Position numbers and translations under genes: made by a program. This document shows, one piece after another, positions 39,501 to 48,721 of a DNA stretch of 64,000 bases. Origin of the DNA: Coemansia sp. RSA 487 (lineage: Eukaryota; Kickxellomycota; Kickxellomycetes; Kickxellales; Kickxellaceae); the NCBI GenBank assembly GCA_027577595.1, contig JANBRJ010000032.1, positions 1-64,000 of the forward strand, read 5' to 3'. The stretch's first letter is position 1, and every line of letters begins with the position of its first letter. The notes below the pieces were generated by a model, which was not told the origin of the DNA, made no database searches, and saw nothing but the letters and a program-made list of their open reading frames with translations.

Positions 39501-41258
39501 CAAACGCCTTTATTGAGTACACCATCGGCGCTTTCCTCGCAGGCCAACTCGGCTCAGGCAATGGCAAATGTTCCATTCGAGCTTCCAAAGCATATTACAA
39601 AGGAGTATTTGCAGGCAAACCCTCACTATTATGCAATATTGCGTAACCACATGGCCCAGTTCATGAAGCAACGACAACAACAGCCTGGTGTACCAAACAT
39701 TGGAAGCCCGAATGCTTTGGGGTCGCCGCAAATGCGTCCAGGCGCTCCTTCAAATATGACAGCCATTGCACAAATGCTCCATGCGATGCAGGGCGGCAAC
39801 GAACCCGCCAACAGCATGGCTGGCAATGCTAGTGGCAGTAACTCGACTAATGCTGTGGCTAGCCCAGCAAGCATGGCGTCAGCGCTTGGCGCTAGTCCGG
39901 CAAGCGCAGCAGCATCGATGCCTCAAGCCCAGCCTGGTCTTATGAGCCCAACCATGCGGCCTAATTCTATGCCAACGACTGCTGGTGGTGTTCCTCCAAA
40001 CCTCCAGCAACTTCAGCCGACAAAGGAAGACGTTATTCTAATTCAACAGTATTGTCGCCTGATGGATGTTCCGTTTCAGAATATCCAAGCACCTCAGTTC
40101 GCACTACTCGTCAGAAAGGCCAAGACTGGCGAACTTAGACAAGCGGTCCTAGCACGTTTTCAAGCAGTGTCCCAGCAGCAGCAGCAGCAGCAGCGGCAAC
40201 AGACTACCGCTGGTGCTAACGGTACCGTGTCAAATAGCAGTGTAAATGATGCAGCCGGTTCCAAACCTCAACAGCAACTGCAACATCCGGCCAATGCGAG
40301 TTCATCCGTGCAGAATTCACCAGTCGCCTCGAACGCATTACCTATGAATGCCAGTGGTGCCAGCCTGCCAGGGAATATTGCACCCAGTGGCGTGCAATCA
40401 GCTAACCCGATGCAGCTCCCGCCGGAGCTCGCAAATCTTCCACCCCAGGAGAGAATGAGGTTGGTTGAGATGGTGATCCAGAGGCAAAGAGCTGCAGCTA
40501 TGAATGGTACTGGCGCACATATGCAGGGGCCAGCTACGTCTATCCAGCAACAAGCATTGGCGACCGCTATAGCCTTGCAGCAGCAACGGAATGCAGCAGC
40601 AAGTGGTGGTGGTTCGCTAAGTGTTTCTACGCCAGCCGCAATGGCTAGCCCCGGTAGCATGGGCATTCAGACACCTACTATGCGGCCTATGCGACCAAGC
40701 CCCAGCGCCACAAACTCAATGCAATCCCGTCCGCTCGCAGCTGTGATGGGGAGTCCGACGCCAGCACCAAGCGTGCCCAGCTCGGCACCAATGGGACTGT
40801 CGGCTGGGCAACGGCTCTTGCAACAGGCGACACTGGCGAACATGAATCCACAGCAGCGACAAGAGTTCATCCAAAGAGTTAGTCAGATGCAGCAGATGCA
40901 ACAAATGCAGCAGATTATACAGCAACAGCAGCAACAGCAAACGCAGCAATCGCAGCAGGCTGCACAGGCCCAGCAGCAGCAAGCGCAACCGCCACAGGCA
41001 GCACCGGCGCCTAGACCGCCACAGATCAACATGGCAATGATCCTACAGCAGTTCCTTGCTGGACGCATAAATCCAACAGCACTTCCACCAAACGTGATTG
41101 CGTTTTTGCTGCAGAACGCACAAGCACAGATGACGCCTGAACAGCGCCAAACGCTTCAACGAGTACTAGCGCATCATCTCCAGACCCAGCAAAATAATAC
41201 TTCCGCTGCCGCAGCAGCCACTTCCGCAGGACCGATCCGACCTGGAGGAGCCGCTTAG
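36543..41258 (+). CDS. SPT20: SAGA complex subunit Spt20
   Basis: The product is 1571 residues, single exon. An acidic N terminus of about 200 residues precedes the Spt20 domain (about 210-305), with SLILHLFDSHFRFEGQEGVF, FFFEALNAGQIPIDLVDVL and the signature YFDGCLIVKVHDHR. A second conserved block follows, VIRTLRFVQTTSGRSTHTVF to IDNFKLLLGIENNRLIYDS (about 560-645). The rest is very long, disordered and rich in Ala, Ser, Pro and Gln. Poly-Gln runs near residues 1210-1220 and 1445-1480 are of the type used by coactivators. Spt20 is a core structural subunit needed for SAGA integrity. The protein is more than twice the size of yeast Spt20 (604), and the excess lies in the C-terminal tail. An internal Lys/Ala/Ser-rich section (about 730-960) is histone-tail-like in composition. 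Confidence 0.9.
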   Translation: MSTSVAAETSLKAHNSSRRVSTHMDASRSMSSSPDADDQNSSIDFEEELKQELENEMSASYDNLFEDDSDDDEDNGFGDTRSVTGISTVEELGSMLSSDNDEEDATKDDYEDDDDLFGDGSMLESADEDEELNLDFGDPLAAHDSQNAQDTYLSTNGTTTKVDEDSASDDEFEAVDFDLDTLQAELDDSLVGSGTQDTSKTHAEADSLKRKRVKNLVRIGDIDLLERYKDEHPSLILHLFDSHFRFEGQEGVFLYNGPMRFFFEALNAGQIPIDLVDVLSQVNCRYFDGCLIVKVHDHRRPAQEPKTKRQRVSNLLTRTSFSKGSAPDTSNRISHLPSANSAEIQKIPEPGSIAINGLTSNESQRSASTLVNGTMTNGDSASDTLTSNQADASNAKVYKKVMRPTSETINLDILLACERSRTKLSPDDVLELESMVLMAIEEPLDLEPDVQVSRVSNAIRFVEYGHLLPRTRRKYNSAEIEAEQAEREEKLKLLTLMDDRKAHEFQPSFNRVSQVNEWRHKKYVNDAEVYPAAVPSAPSGKKAPPKKNRSQMSLFSDGRRVIRTLRFVQTTSGRSTHTVFHVLELPDNRSLQGIMRWGTLPDTSINGGSRTFSFPNEEIMQMHIDNFKLLLGIENNRLIYDSIYPNGVPTSGPPPTSPVVAAPSASTPTKNSVSASASISVSAPSPIVTNAPVSMTPSKATSPTTESASQSPVAAASFPTGPDTPKQKAASVTKNSARNSRKKSPQPRQKKSAASNTASAEPEDQNAKDIATSGGLQKAKLAGSAKPKTKSKTKAKGSAASRGGTPATKDADAENTAQPTREETPASAKSAEEANDRDNASTSGLQAGQMSVEPEALNLAANAEESDVVNVSATGKKTPAKGGSKAQRKKATPKEKKPRAKSKTAGAKGAKDAASKSKAGNNEPTYSTGATGDKDNAAAENDGTPLVRTADYEQSAASIAANGSISISPSVSNASLPMQSQASSVSQTPLLSTPSALSSQANSAQAMANVPFELPKHITKEYLQANPHYYAILRNHMAQFMKQRQQQPGVPNIGSPNALGSPQMRPGAPSNMTAIAQMLHAMQGGNEPANSMAGNASGSNSTNAVASPASMASALGASPASAAASMPQAQPGLMSPTMRPNSMPTTAGGVPPNLQQLQPTKEDVILIQQYCRLMDVPFQNIQAPQFALLVRKAKTGELRQAVLARFQAVSQQQQQQQRQQTTAGANGTVSNSSVNDAAGSKPQQQLQHPANASSSVQNSPVASNALPMNASGASLPGNIAPSGVQSANPMQLPPELANLPPQERMRLVEMVIQRQRAAAMNGTGAHMQGPATSIQQQALATAIALQQQRNAAASGGGSLSVSTPAAMASPGSMGIQTPTMRPMRPSPSATNSMQSRPLAAVMGSPTPAPSVPSSAPMGLSAGQRLLQQATLANMNPQQRQEFIQRVSQMQQMQQMQQIIQQQQQQQTQQSQQAAQAQQQQAQPPQAAPAPRPPQINMAMILQQFLAGRINPTALPPNVIAFLLQNAQAQMTPEQRQTLQRVLAHHLQTQQNNTSAAAAATSAGPIRPGGAA

Positions 41259-41598
41259 TATATAAATATTTGCCATTGTGTCTTTTGTTTGTTGTCACCA
41301 TTGCGCCCATTATGTTAGATAATAATTATTAAAATTTAGTCAAGCTAATGATGCCAGTTGAGACATCTTTGATCTGGGCAAGAGATCCGATGACAGTTCC
41401 CTGCAGATTTTTGCATCAAAAAAGAGTACAAAATATCCTTGTCTTTTTATCACGATATTTCTTTGACAATATGTTGATTGATGACGCTTTGAGGTTTTCC
41501 TTTTTTTGACAACAGGAAACTGCTCTCTTTAGCTTCAAGTTGGTGTTTGCCATTTTCCAAAAATTATACTATTTTTATTATTACACTGCTTTTCAAAA
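41259..41598. other. Intergenic region SPT20 to kelch gene
   Basis: 340 bp, AT-rich, with no coding frame or RNA seen. Confidence 0.5.
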
Positions 41599-43689
41599 AT
41601 GTGTAGTTGCTTTCGTTTAGCGTGCTATCCAAATACTGTGAACATGTTTCAAAAAGATGGTACTGTGGCGTGTGTCATCCGCCTTGCTACGCTTTTGTAT
41701 ATATTTCTGCTGCTTTTCGCCGAACCGATATATGGAGCGCTTGATAAAATGCCCCGCTTTCACCATACAATGGAAGTATTCGATGGACAGCTCTGTGTTT
41801 TCGGCGGTAAGAGTATAAATACAGGCGTAGCTCTAAGTGACTTCCTGCTCGATTACCGGTGCGTCGATATTACCAAGCCAGTTAAACAGCCTAGTCCCGA
41901 GTGGAAGCAGCAGAGCTCGGCCTCCCGCTTTGCAATGCCGCCATTGGCACAGCATTCGTCGGTCTACGACCGTACCAATCATATTATTGTGCCTTACGGC
42001 GGAGAATCACCCAGCACTTTTTCACAGGCCAACCATCTAGCTGCATATTCCTCTCAATACCAAGCATGGGGCGCATCGAATGTGGTAGACGTAGACCCGC
42101 GGAGATACCTGCACACAGCCGTGCTTCAGGAGAGTTCTGGCGATATGATCATTTTTGGTGGTGCTAGCGATGCAACAACGCATAGTAATTCAAGCACCAG
42201 ATGGCTCAATGTCAATCGGATGGTGCTTGACACTAACCGACACAACAAACATGCTGCATCTCTTGGACGCAGCACTGAAGGAAATACCACGGTTGGAAAA
42301 GTCCTTACCGATAGCGGCGACACTACGCCAAACCCGATAATGGGTCTGATTCAGCATACCAGTACCTTGATAAACGACACGCTGATGGTTGTACTTGGCG
42401 GGAATGTTTTCGACTCCATTGGCAATAAGGCCATAAACCTTCCCTTTGACATGGTGTATGTGTACGACATTGATAAGATGAAATGGAGTACTGTCAACTG
42501 CTCTGGCGATATTCCCGCAGAGCGTTCTGCGTTTTCAGCATCCCTTCACAACGATTCGATTTACATTTACGGAGGCGTGAATGTTACCTTTTGGACTCCG
42601 CTTTTCGGGGATCTATACAAGCTTGATACGACTAACTGGGTGTGGACCAAGCTACAAACGCCAAATGCCCCAGTGCCTCGCTACGCACACCAGATGAAAA
42701 CCCTTGGGCATTATCTTGTTGTTACGCACGGCTACATAGAGACTGGGAATAACACATATAGTGGAGATAAAGACATATACTTTTATGACCTAAACGCCAG
42801 GTCGTTTGTCGACACGTATTCACCCAAGGACATTTCATGCAATGACCTAGATACCCAATGGATGGTCCAGCGCACACACAAAACCAACGCCATATCTGCA
42901 ATGTGCTACATATTTGTAATAATTGTTTTTATGCTTGCATTGTACTATCTTGTCCGCGAAATGCAGGAAAAGTATGCACAAAGACGGCGGTCCACTGTCA
43001 GAGCCCCGCCCCAAAGGGACACCACTATTCGTAACATTGTGGAATCCTATGCTGAGAACATTCGCGATTCGGCACACATACTGGAAGATAAGTACATAAA
43101 GTCAATTAACAATAGACGGAGGTCTTCTCATGAAGTAGACGGGACAACTCTGGCGTCGCAGTTCCCGGACAGAAGATCATCCAATGCGACAAAGGAAGCA
43201 ATAATGACAACCAAGCTGCATGCGAAGAGCAGCTCGCCAAATAATGGCAGTCGCGCTCGATCGCAATCCTTGTCCGAGGGAACATCAACCATGATTGACG
43301 GAGACAATACAGCAGCCGCCTCCGTAAGGCGATATAGTCACGGAATCCTTAAAGGTATTGGGAATGGCAGAGGTGTCGGCGGCTTTACTAATAACGACCG
43401 AAGAGTGAGTCGAAAGCTAACACTATCTGCGCATCTACCAACATACCGTACATCCCGGGCAAGCGACAGACTATCGGTAAAGTTTTCAGACAGCATCGAC
43501 GAGTATTCTGATATATATAGAGACCTGGAAGAAGATCACGACGGCAAAGATCATACCAGCAATGCTAGCATTGACAATCAAATCGAACTGCTTGCCATTG
43601 AGGAATGTACCGAAGACGACGACATTATATACAACAGCCAGATACGCGACAGTTCAGGTGAACTAAAAGTTGTAAACAGCATTAACTAG
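41599..43689 (+). CDS. Single-pass membrane kelch-repeat protein
   Basis: The product is 696 residues. A hydrophobic signal segment (IRLATLLYIFLLLFAEPIYG, about 28-47) follows either the first Met or Met16. The extracellular part has about six kelch-type blades with hydrophobic-GG cores: QLCVFGGKS, IIVPYGGES, MIIFGGAS, LMVVLGGN, SIYIYGGVN and a degenerate YLVVTHGYIE. Several N-glycosylation sequons are present. One transmembrane helix lies at about 430-452 (CYIFVIIVFMLALYYLV). The cytosolic tail of about 240 residues is Arg/Ser-rich and disordered (RRRSTVRAPPQRD). The architecture resembles fungal surface kelch proteins of unknown role. A receptor or polarity/cell-wall function is only a guess. 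It is in the same orientation as SPT20, 340 bp away. Confidence 0.8.
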   Translation: MCSCFRLACYPNTVNMFQKDGTVACVIRLATLLYIFLLLFAEPIYGALDKMPRFHHTMEVFDGQLCVFGGKSINTGVALSDFLLDYRCVDITKPVKQPSPEWKQQSSASRFAMPPLAQHSSVYDRTNHIIVPYGGESPSTFSQANHLAAYSSQYQAWGASNVVDVDPRRYLHTAVLQESSGDMIIFGGASDATTHSNSSTRWLNVNRMVLDTNRHNKHAASLGRSTEGNTTVGKVLTDSGDTTPNPIMGLIQHTSTLINDTLMVVLGGNVFDSIGNKAINLPFDMVYVYDIDKMKWSTVNCSGDIPAERSAFSASLHNDSIYIYGGVNVTFWTPLFGDLYKLDTTNWVWTKLQTPNAPVPRYAHQMKTLGHYLVVTHGYIETGNNTYSGDKDIYFYDLNARSFVDTYSPKDISCNDLDTQWMVQRTHKTNAISAMCYIFVIIVFMLALYYLVREMQEKYAQRRRSTVRAPPQRDTTIRNIVESYAENIRDSAHILEDKYIKSINNRRRSSHEVDGTTLASQFPDRRSSNATKEAIMTTKLHAKSSSPNNGSRARSQSLSEGTSTMIDGDNTAAASVRRYSHGILKGIGNGRGVGGFTNNDRRVSRKLTLSAHLPTYRTSRASDRLSVKFSDSIDEYSDIYRDLEEDHDGKDHTSNASIDNQIELLAIEECTEDDDIIYNSQIRDSSGELKVVNSIN

Positions 43690-43788
43690 GGTTTTTTCTA
43701 TGATTCATTATTTATTTATCTTTAATTTAATGCTGCTGCTAAATAGTACGGTATCGAGTTAATACTAGGTTCGATCAGACAGGTTCAT

Positions 43789-44139
43789 TCATTTGGAGCT
43801 TGGTTTGGCAGCTGCCACTGCATCCAGTTGCTTAAACTCTGGTGTGGCTTCGATCCTCAGGATATCATTTTCCCTGATACCCCACTGAGTAAAGCTGTCA
43901 TTAGCTTCTACGGTTGTGGATTTTCCAAGTATCTGTGCTCTTTTGGCATCACTAGGCGTATACTTTATGACTGTATCTTTGAATAGCGAGCTATCGAGAT
44001 CCAACTTTGTGAATATTTCTTTGATTTTGCTGCTAGACCTAACTTTTATTCTCGTCCTATCCTTGTTTATTATCTTTTTCCCTTGCTTTATATAAGCTTT
44101 GGCGTATATGCTGATAAAAGTAGAGCCAGTATTATTCAT
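43789..44139 (-). CDS. Small protein, possibly ubiquitin-like (beta-grasp)
   Basis: The product is 116 residues from the ATG at 44139 (MNNTGSTFISIYAKAYIKQG). I do not recognise a family. The C-terminal half reads IKEIFTKLDLD ... LGKSTTVEANDSFTQWGIRENDILRIE, the spacing of the last half of a ubiquitin fold (turn, short helix with 'W/Y-G/N-I', then a final strand). The N-terminal part has alternating hydrophobic strands and many Lys. The tail is Ala/Lys/Ser-rich with no diglycine, so conjugation is unlikely. It converges on the kelch gene with 99 bp between stop codons. It could also be a fragment of a larger gene, although it has a clean start and stop. Confidence 0.5.
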   Translation of the reverse strand: MNNTGSTFISIYAKAYIKQGKKIINKDRTRIKVRSSSKIKEIFTKLDLDSSLFKDTVIKYTPSDAKRAQILGKSTTVEANDSFTQWGIRENDILRIEATPEFKQLDAVAAAKPSSK

Positions 44140-44677
44140 ATTTAGTGTGTGTTAAAATACTTGAAGATGGAGGGAACTTGTTGAAATTATCGACATGCTC
44201 TGGTTTTTATAAACATCTAGCGTTATAATTATCACGTATATATTGCAGAGTGCACTGCGAGCGAAGTTGTCGCCATCATGTAATAATAAATAAATAAAAA
44301 GCGATGATGGCCAATGTTGGGTGGAATAGGCGGATTTTTTTATTCGACTTAGTACAAACACAAGAATATTTCTTTATAAATTTTCCACTTTTAAACAATT
44401 GTAGAAATGTAGATATTTTCCGCACCTTAATTTAAAAGAACAACAAACAGCTTCTTGAATATCTATTAATATGATAGTCGGTCACACCAGATATATTGAT
44501 ATAATGTTTAACAAGATGAAAAGTTTGGAATTTAACATAGTATAACATGTTTGCCATCAGCAGCTGCATTGAAATGTAGGCAGCGTTTTTGTGGCTGTTA
44601 ATGATCTGTAAAATATATAGCGTAGCTGTGCTACTTTTCAAAATTCAAAAATGTCTTATGGGTGGAGTTTATCTCTT
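44140..44677. other. AT-rich intergenic region before tRNA-Leu
   Basis: 538 bp, very AT-rich. No coding frame of note. Confidence 0.45.
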
Positions 44678-44759
44678 GCTGGGATGGTCGAGTGGTCTAA
44701 GACGCTGCACTCAAGTTGCAGTCTCGCAAGAGGCGTGGGTTCGAATCCCACTTCCAGCA
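44678..44759 (+). tRNA. tRNA-Leu (CAA)
   Basis: An 82-nt class II tRNA. The acceptor GCTGGGA pairs with TTCCAGC. The D-arm region has A-box TGGTCGAGTGG. The anticodon stem CTGCA/TGCAG has loop CTCAAGT, giving anticodon CAA. A long variable arm (TCTCGCAAGAG region) and a T-arm with GGTTCGAATCC follow. There is no intron, unlike many fungal tRNA-Leu(CAA) genes. A TTTTT terminator starts one base after the discriminator A. Confidence 0.97.
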
Positions 44760-44957
44760 TTTTTGAACTTTTTGGTTCAAAAATTTTATTGCAGCTATTC
44801 AAGATTTTGTTCCTAATAAAAACTTTCCAACAGCTGCTCTATAGCGGATTTCATCAGTTTGTGTACAGTTTGAGAAGTGTAATTATACTAAGTGAAACCA
44901 AAATAAAGGAAGCGTGTGAAAAAAGCACATTAAAATAAGCCAACAAACTTCTAAAAC

Positions 44958-47900
44958 TTAATTGTTTGTAAGCACACGAGAAGCGGCCTGAGCCTGGGTG
45001 CTCTGGAGACGACGCAGCTCGTTGTTGTCCATGTTGAGGCGCTTGCCAGTCTTGGTGATCATGTGCTTGACGCGAGCACCAAAGTTGCGGCGACGCGAAA
45101 CATGGTCCTGCATGTTTGGTGCATAGTACGAGGCACCGCGCGACGGGATTGTCGAGATGCGGGTGACGTTCTGTGCAGCTTCCATCGACACGCGGGTGCG
45201 CTGGCGGGCAAGATCCACCTGGTCAGTGGTCACAGGCACGCCAGGCGCAGGCGGCTTGCTGGCGGCAGCGAAGCGCCGGATGACACTAGCCATGCCGAAC
45301 TTGATAAAGTCAAGGGGAACGAACCAAACAATGTCCCAGATCCAGACGGCTCCAGCCCAGTGCCACCCAGCAGCCCTGATTTCAGTGAAGCCCCAGCTTG
45401 CATACACCGTGATAATAGTGGCAACGAACTGCGCAAGCACGAAGGCGCACATCAGGAAGACCGATGGCCGCTCCATGAAGAAGAAGCCCTGCGCACGCGT
45501 GACAAAGATGAGAGCCTGCGACAGAATTGACACCTGCAGATAGATGACCGAGTGGAAGCTAAAGTCATTGTGGTTCGAGAACGGCTTGCATCCATGGCGC
45601 TGGAAGAAGTTGGTCTTATCAACGACGATAAAGAATATCAAGGTGGACAAGGTCAAGTAGCAACCGTAGACGATGGCATACGAGAAGATCTCCTTGAGGT
45701 TCCATGAGTTCGGGTGCTTTGACGGGCTGACGCGATCTGTGGAGATGGTCATCATCGTACCATCGTTGATGAAGGCGAGAATTAGGACCAGGAACGGGGG
45801 GAAGTCGAACTTGAAAGCAAACACGAGAATGGCAAAGGTGGTGACAACACGGATAGTGACTGAGCAAGTGTAGATTGCGTAGTTGCGCATGCGCTGGAAG
45901 ATAATACGCGAGTGGATAAACGCCTCGATGATGGTCGACAGACCAGCCTCGGTAAGCACAATATCAGCAGCAGAGCGGGCAGCATCGGAAGCGTCAGCGA
46001 CAGCGACACCGACGTTGGCCTTGGCCAGGGCAGGGGCATCGTTGACACCATCGCCGGTCATGGCAACCATATGGCCCAGGTTCTGCAGGCGCTCGACAAT
46101 CTCGTACTTGTGCTCAGGATACACACCGGCAAAGCCATCGGCACGCAGAACCAGCTCATCGACGGAGTTGGCAATGCCCTGCAGCTCGTCAGGCTTGTGC
46201 AGAATAGACGCATTGTACATAGTGTCGCCCATGCCCAGCTCGCGGCCGGTTTCCTTGCCAATAGCCAGCTGGTCACCAGTGATCATCTTGACGTGGACGC
46301 CAAGGCTAATAGCACGGTCGATAGTCTCCTTGGTGTCGTGACGTGGGGGATCGAAGATGGGCAGCAGACCAATCAGGCGGAAGCCGCTTCCCTCGCCCTC
46401 GGCGTCGCCAGACGGAACGCTCTCCTCAGCAACAGCAAGAGCACGAAGCCCACGCACAGCAAACTCGTCGACGTCGGCATGCAGCTGGCGCTCGACCTCA
46501 GACGTCTTGTCGCGGGAGCAGAGCTCGAGAATGACTTGGCTCATACCCTTGGTGACGCGGTGCACGGTGCCGTCTGAGTGGCGGCGGTAGGTGGCCTGGG
46601 TGCGCTTATCGACGGGGTTAAACGGAATAAAGTCCAGCAGATCTATGCCATCACGAGCCATTGCCGGGTTGGGCAGGGAGCCAACAACAGACGTGTCAAT
46701 GGCATCGGCGTTCTCAGTGCGCGACGCGTAGGCAGAGAACAGCAGAATGTCGTCGACGGAAACGTCGGAGTACTGCTTGACCGAATCAGTCTTGATGGTC
46801 AGCTCGTTCAGAGTGAGGGTACCGGTCTTGTCGGAACAGAGGATGGTCACACCAGCAAGCTCCTCAATGGCCGACATACGGGTGACAATTGCCTTGTGCT
46901 CAGCAAGCTGCTTGGCGCCAATGGCAAGGGTGACGGAGAGAACGGTTGGCATGGCAATGGGGATACCACCAATGAGCAACACAAGCAAGTTGTTCATTCC
47001 ACGACGATACCTGTATTTGAAGCCAGGGTACATGACAAAGATCTCGGCAAGCAGGAAGATACCAATAGAGCAGATGCAGAAGTTACCGATTTTGGCCAGA
47101 ACCTGCTGCAGATGGCCCACGCCCTCGTTGGCGCCAGCGACGAGCGAGGCGGCACGGCCGAAGAAGGTGTTCAAACCAGTACCAATGACAACGGCCTCAG
47201 CCTCACCTTGCTTGACGGTGGAGCCGGAGAAGACCTCGTCGCCGTGGTCCTTGCCAACAGGGAGCGACTCACCAGTCAGCGCAGCCTGATCAATCTTGAC
47301 GTTGTTAGAGATAATCATACGCGAATCAGCAGGGACAACATCACCAATGCCAATGGAGATAACGTCGCCAGGAACAAGGTTGGCAGCCTCCATGGTCTTC
47401 CACTGGCCGTCACGCTTGACCTTGCACTGAGGAGCAAGAGCAGCCATCAGGGCCTCGACAGCCTTGCCAGCACCGCGCTCCTCGTAGAAACCGATACACG
47501 AGTTGATGATCAAAAGCAGAATAATACCAATGAAATCCTGCCAGTCTGGAGCTTGGCCTTGGCCATTGCTAAGAGCAATAGCAACAATGGCAGCTGCCTC
47601 CATAACCCACGACAGAGGGTTCCACATGAAGGAGAGGAACATGAGGATAGGGTTGACCTTTACCTCGGGAAGCTTGTTGTAGCCAAACTACATGGACAAA
47701 TTGTGTTTAAGAAAACTGGATGCAGCAATTAGTAGTAGTGCTGTTGCTGCTGTGGCTGTTTCATTAAAGGTTGCAGATCAGCGAGTCTGTGGTTTGCCTT
47801 ATTTGATGATTCTGAAACATCAGGCGAAAGGAGCCAACCTTTTTTATGCTGATCACTACTATTTGGAGGGGGGAAAAAACTTTCGTGTTCAGGCTTGATA

Positions 47901-48629
47901 CTGGGCTAAATCGCAGAATTGCCATTCGTTCCTCCCCACTTTCCCACATTGGAAAAAAGATGCATTCCAGAGCCAGTAGCAAGAAGTACCACGAATGAAG
48001 CACATGCTACGGCAACATCCAATGTAAGCTGAGGAAATAATGGACCTGTGTTGCTGGTACAAGCTTAGAGGAGAAGGGGGATAGGGGAGGAGAAAGCTGA
48101 CAAAGTTGGGGTGGAGGAAGAAACAATTGTTGCTCTGACTGTGCCAAGCAGCATAGAACACGAAATAGGGAAAACTGCAATATTCTTCTTTCCTTGTTGT
48201 GGCACAAGAAAAGAATATAGATGGAGGCTAAAACAAACAACATTGACAAATATAATGTTTGTTGCAAAGAGGGGCCTAGGACATTTGTGTGTAACAAAGT
48301 GCTGAAATAAGGGGAAGATAACATCTGCAGCCAAAAGCGTCAGATATCAAAAATAAAAACACTGCACAGGGGGGCAGAGGACAAATTCTTACCTTGTCAA
48401 CGCGGGCAGTGGCCTCGGCTTGGGTCAGTCCCTCAGGCGAGGTCTGGAGAAGCTGGTATACAAGCTTGTTATCCATGGTCTCAAGGTCGTACTTTTCCTT
48501 GTCGTAGAGATCGGCAGCGGTCAAAGTGTTTGGGTCGACATTGAGCGTGGCAACCTCCTCAGAACCGCCGTTACCGGCACCCGAGGTGGCCGAGCTGATG
48601 GGAGCCTTTTCGTTTGGTTCGGTGCTCAT
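44958..48629 (-). CDS. PMA1: Plasma-membrane H+-ATPase (P-type IIIA), Pma1
   Basis: Exon 1 (48629-48393) encodes 79 residues ending ...EATARVDK. After a 705-bp intron, exon 2 (47687-44958) starts FGYNKLPEVKVNPIL. The total is 988 residues. The joint restores the conserved stretch before TM1 in phase 0. P-type motifs are intact: TGES (about 217-220), phosphorylation Asp365 in CSDKTGTLT, and GDGVNDAPALAKANVGVA. Hydrophobic segments fit ten TM helices. The basic cytosolic C-terminal tail (VKHMITKTGKRLNMDNNELR) corresponds to the autoinhibitory R-domain. The enzyme pumps protons out to energise nutrient uptake and set cytosolic pH. Most fungi express it at very high level. No other gene here has so long an intron. 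Confidence 0.95.
47688..48392 (-). other. Long intron of PMA1
   Basis: A 705-bp intron, donor GTAAGA, acceptor CATGTAG, phase 0. It is two to seven times longer than the other introns placed in this window. It has no convincing internal exon: the flanking residues join as in other fungal Pma1 proteins. Confidence 0.85.
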
Positions 48630-48714
48630 GGTTGATGTAAGAGAAATGGGGGGAAAGCCCGGTTTGTCTATTAGCGAGTTACTAGAATCGACGTGTACAC
48701 TAGCAGATGGAATG

Positions 48715-48721
48715 TATATAG
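48715..48721 (-). promoter_or_regulatory. Candidate TATA box of PMA1
   Basis: CTATATA on the minus strand lies about 90 bases upstream of the PMA1 ATG, a normal fungal distance. It is flanked by CT-rich sequence. Confidence 0.4.
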
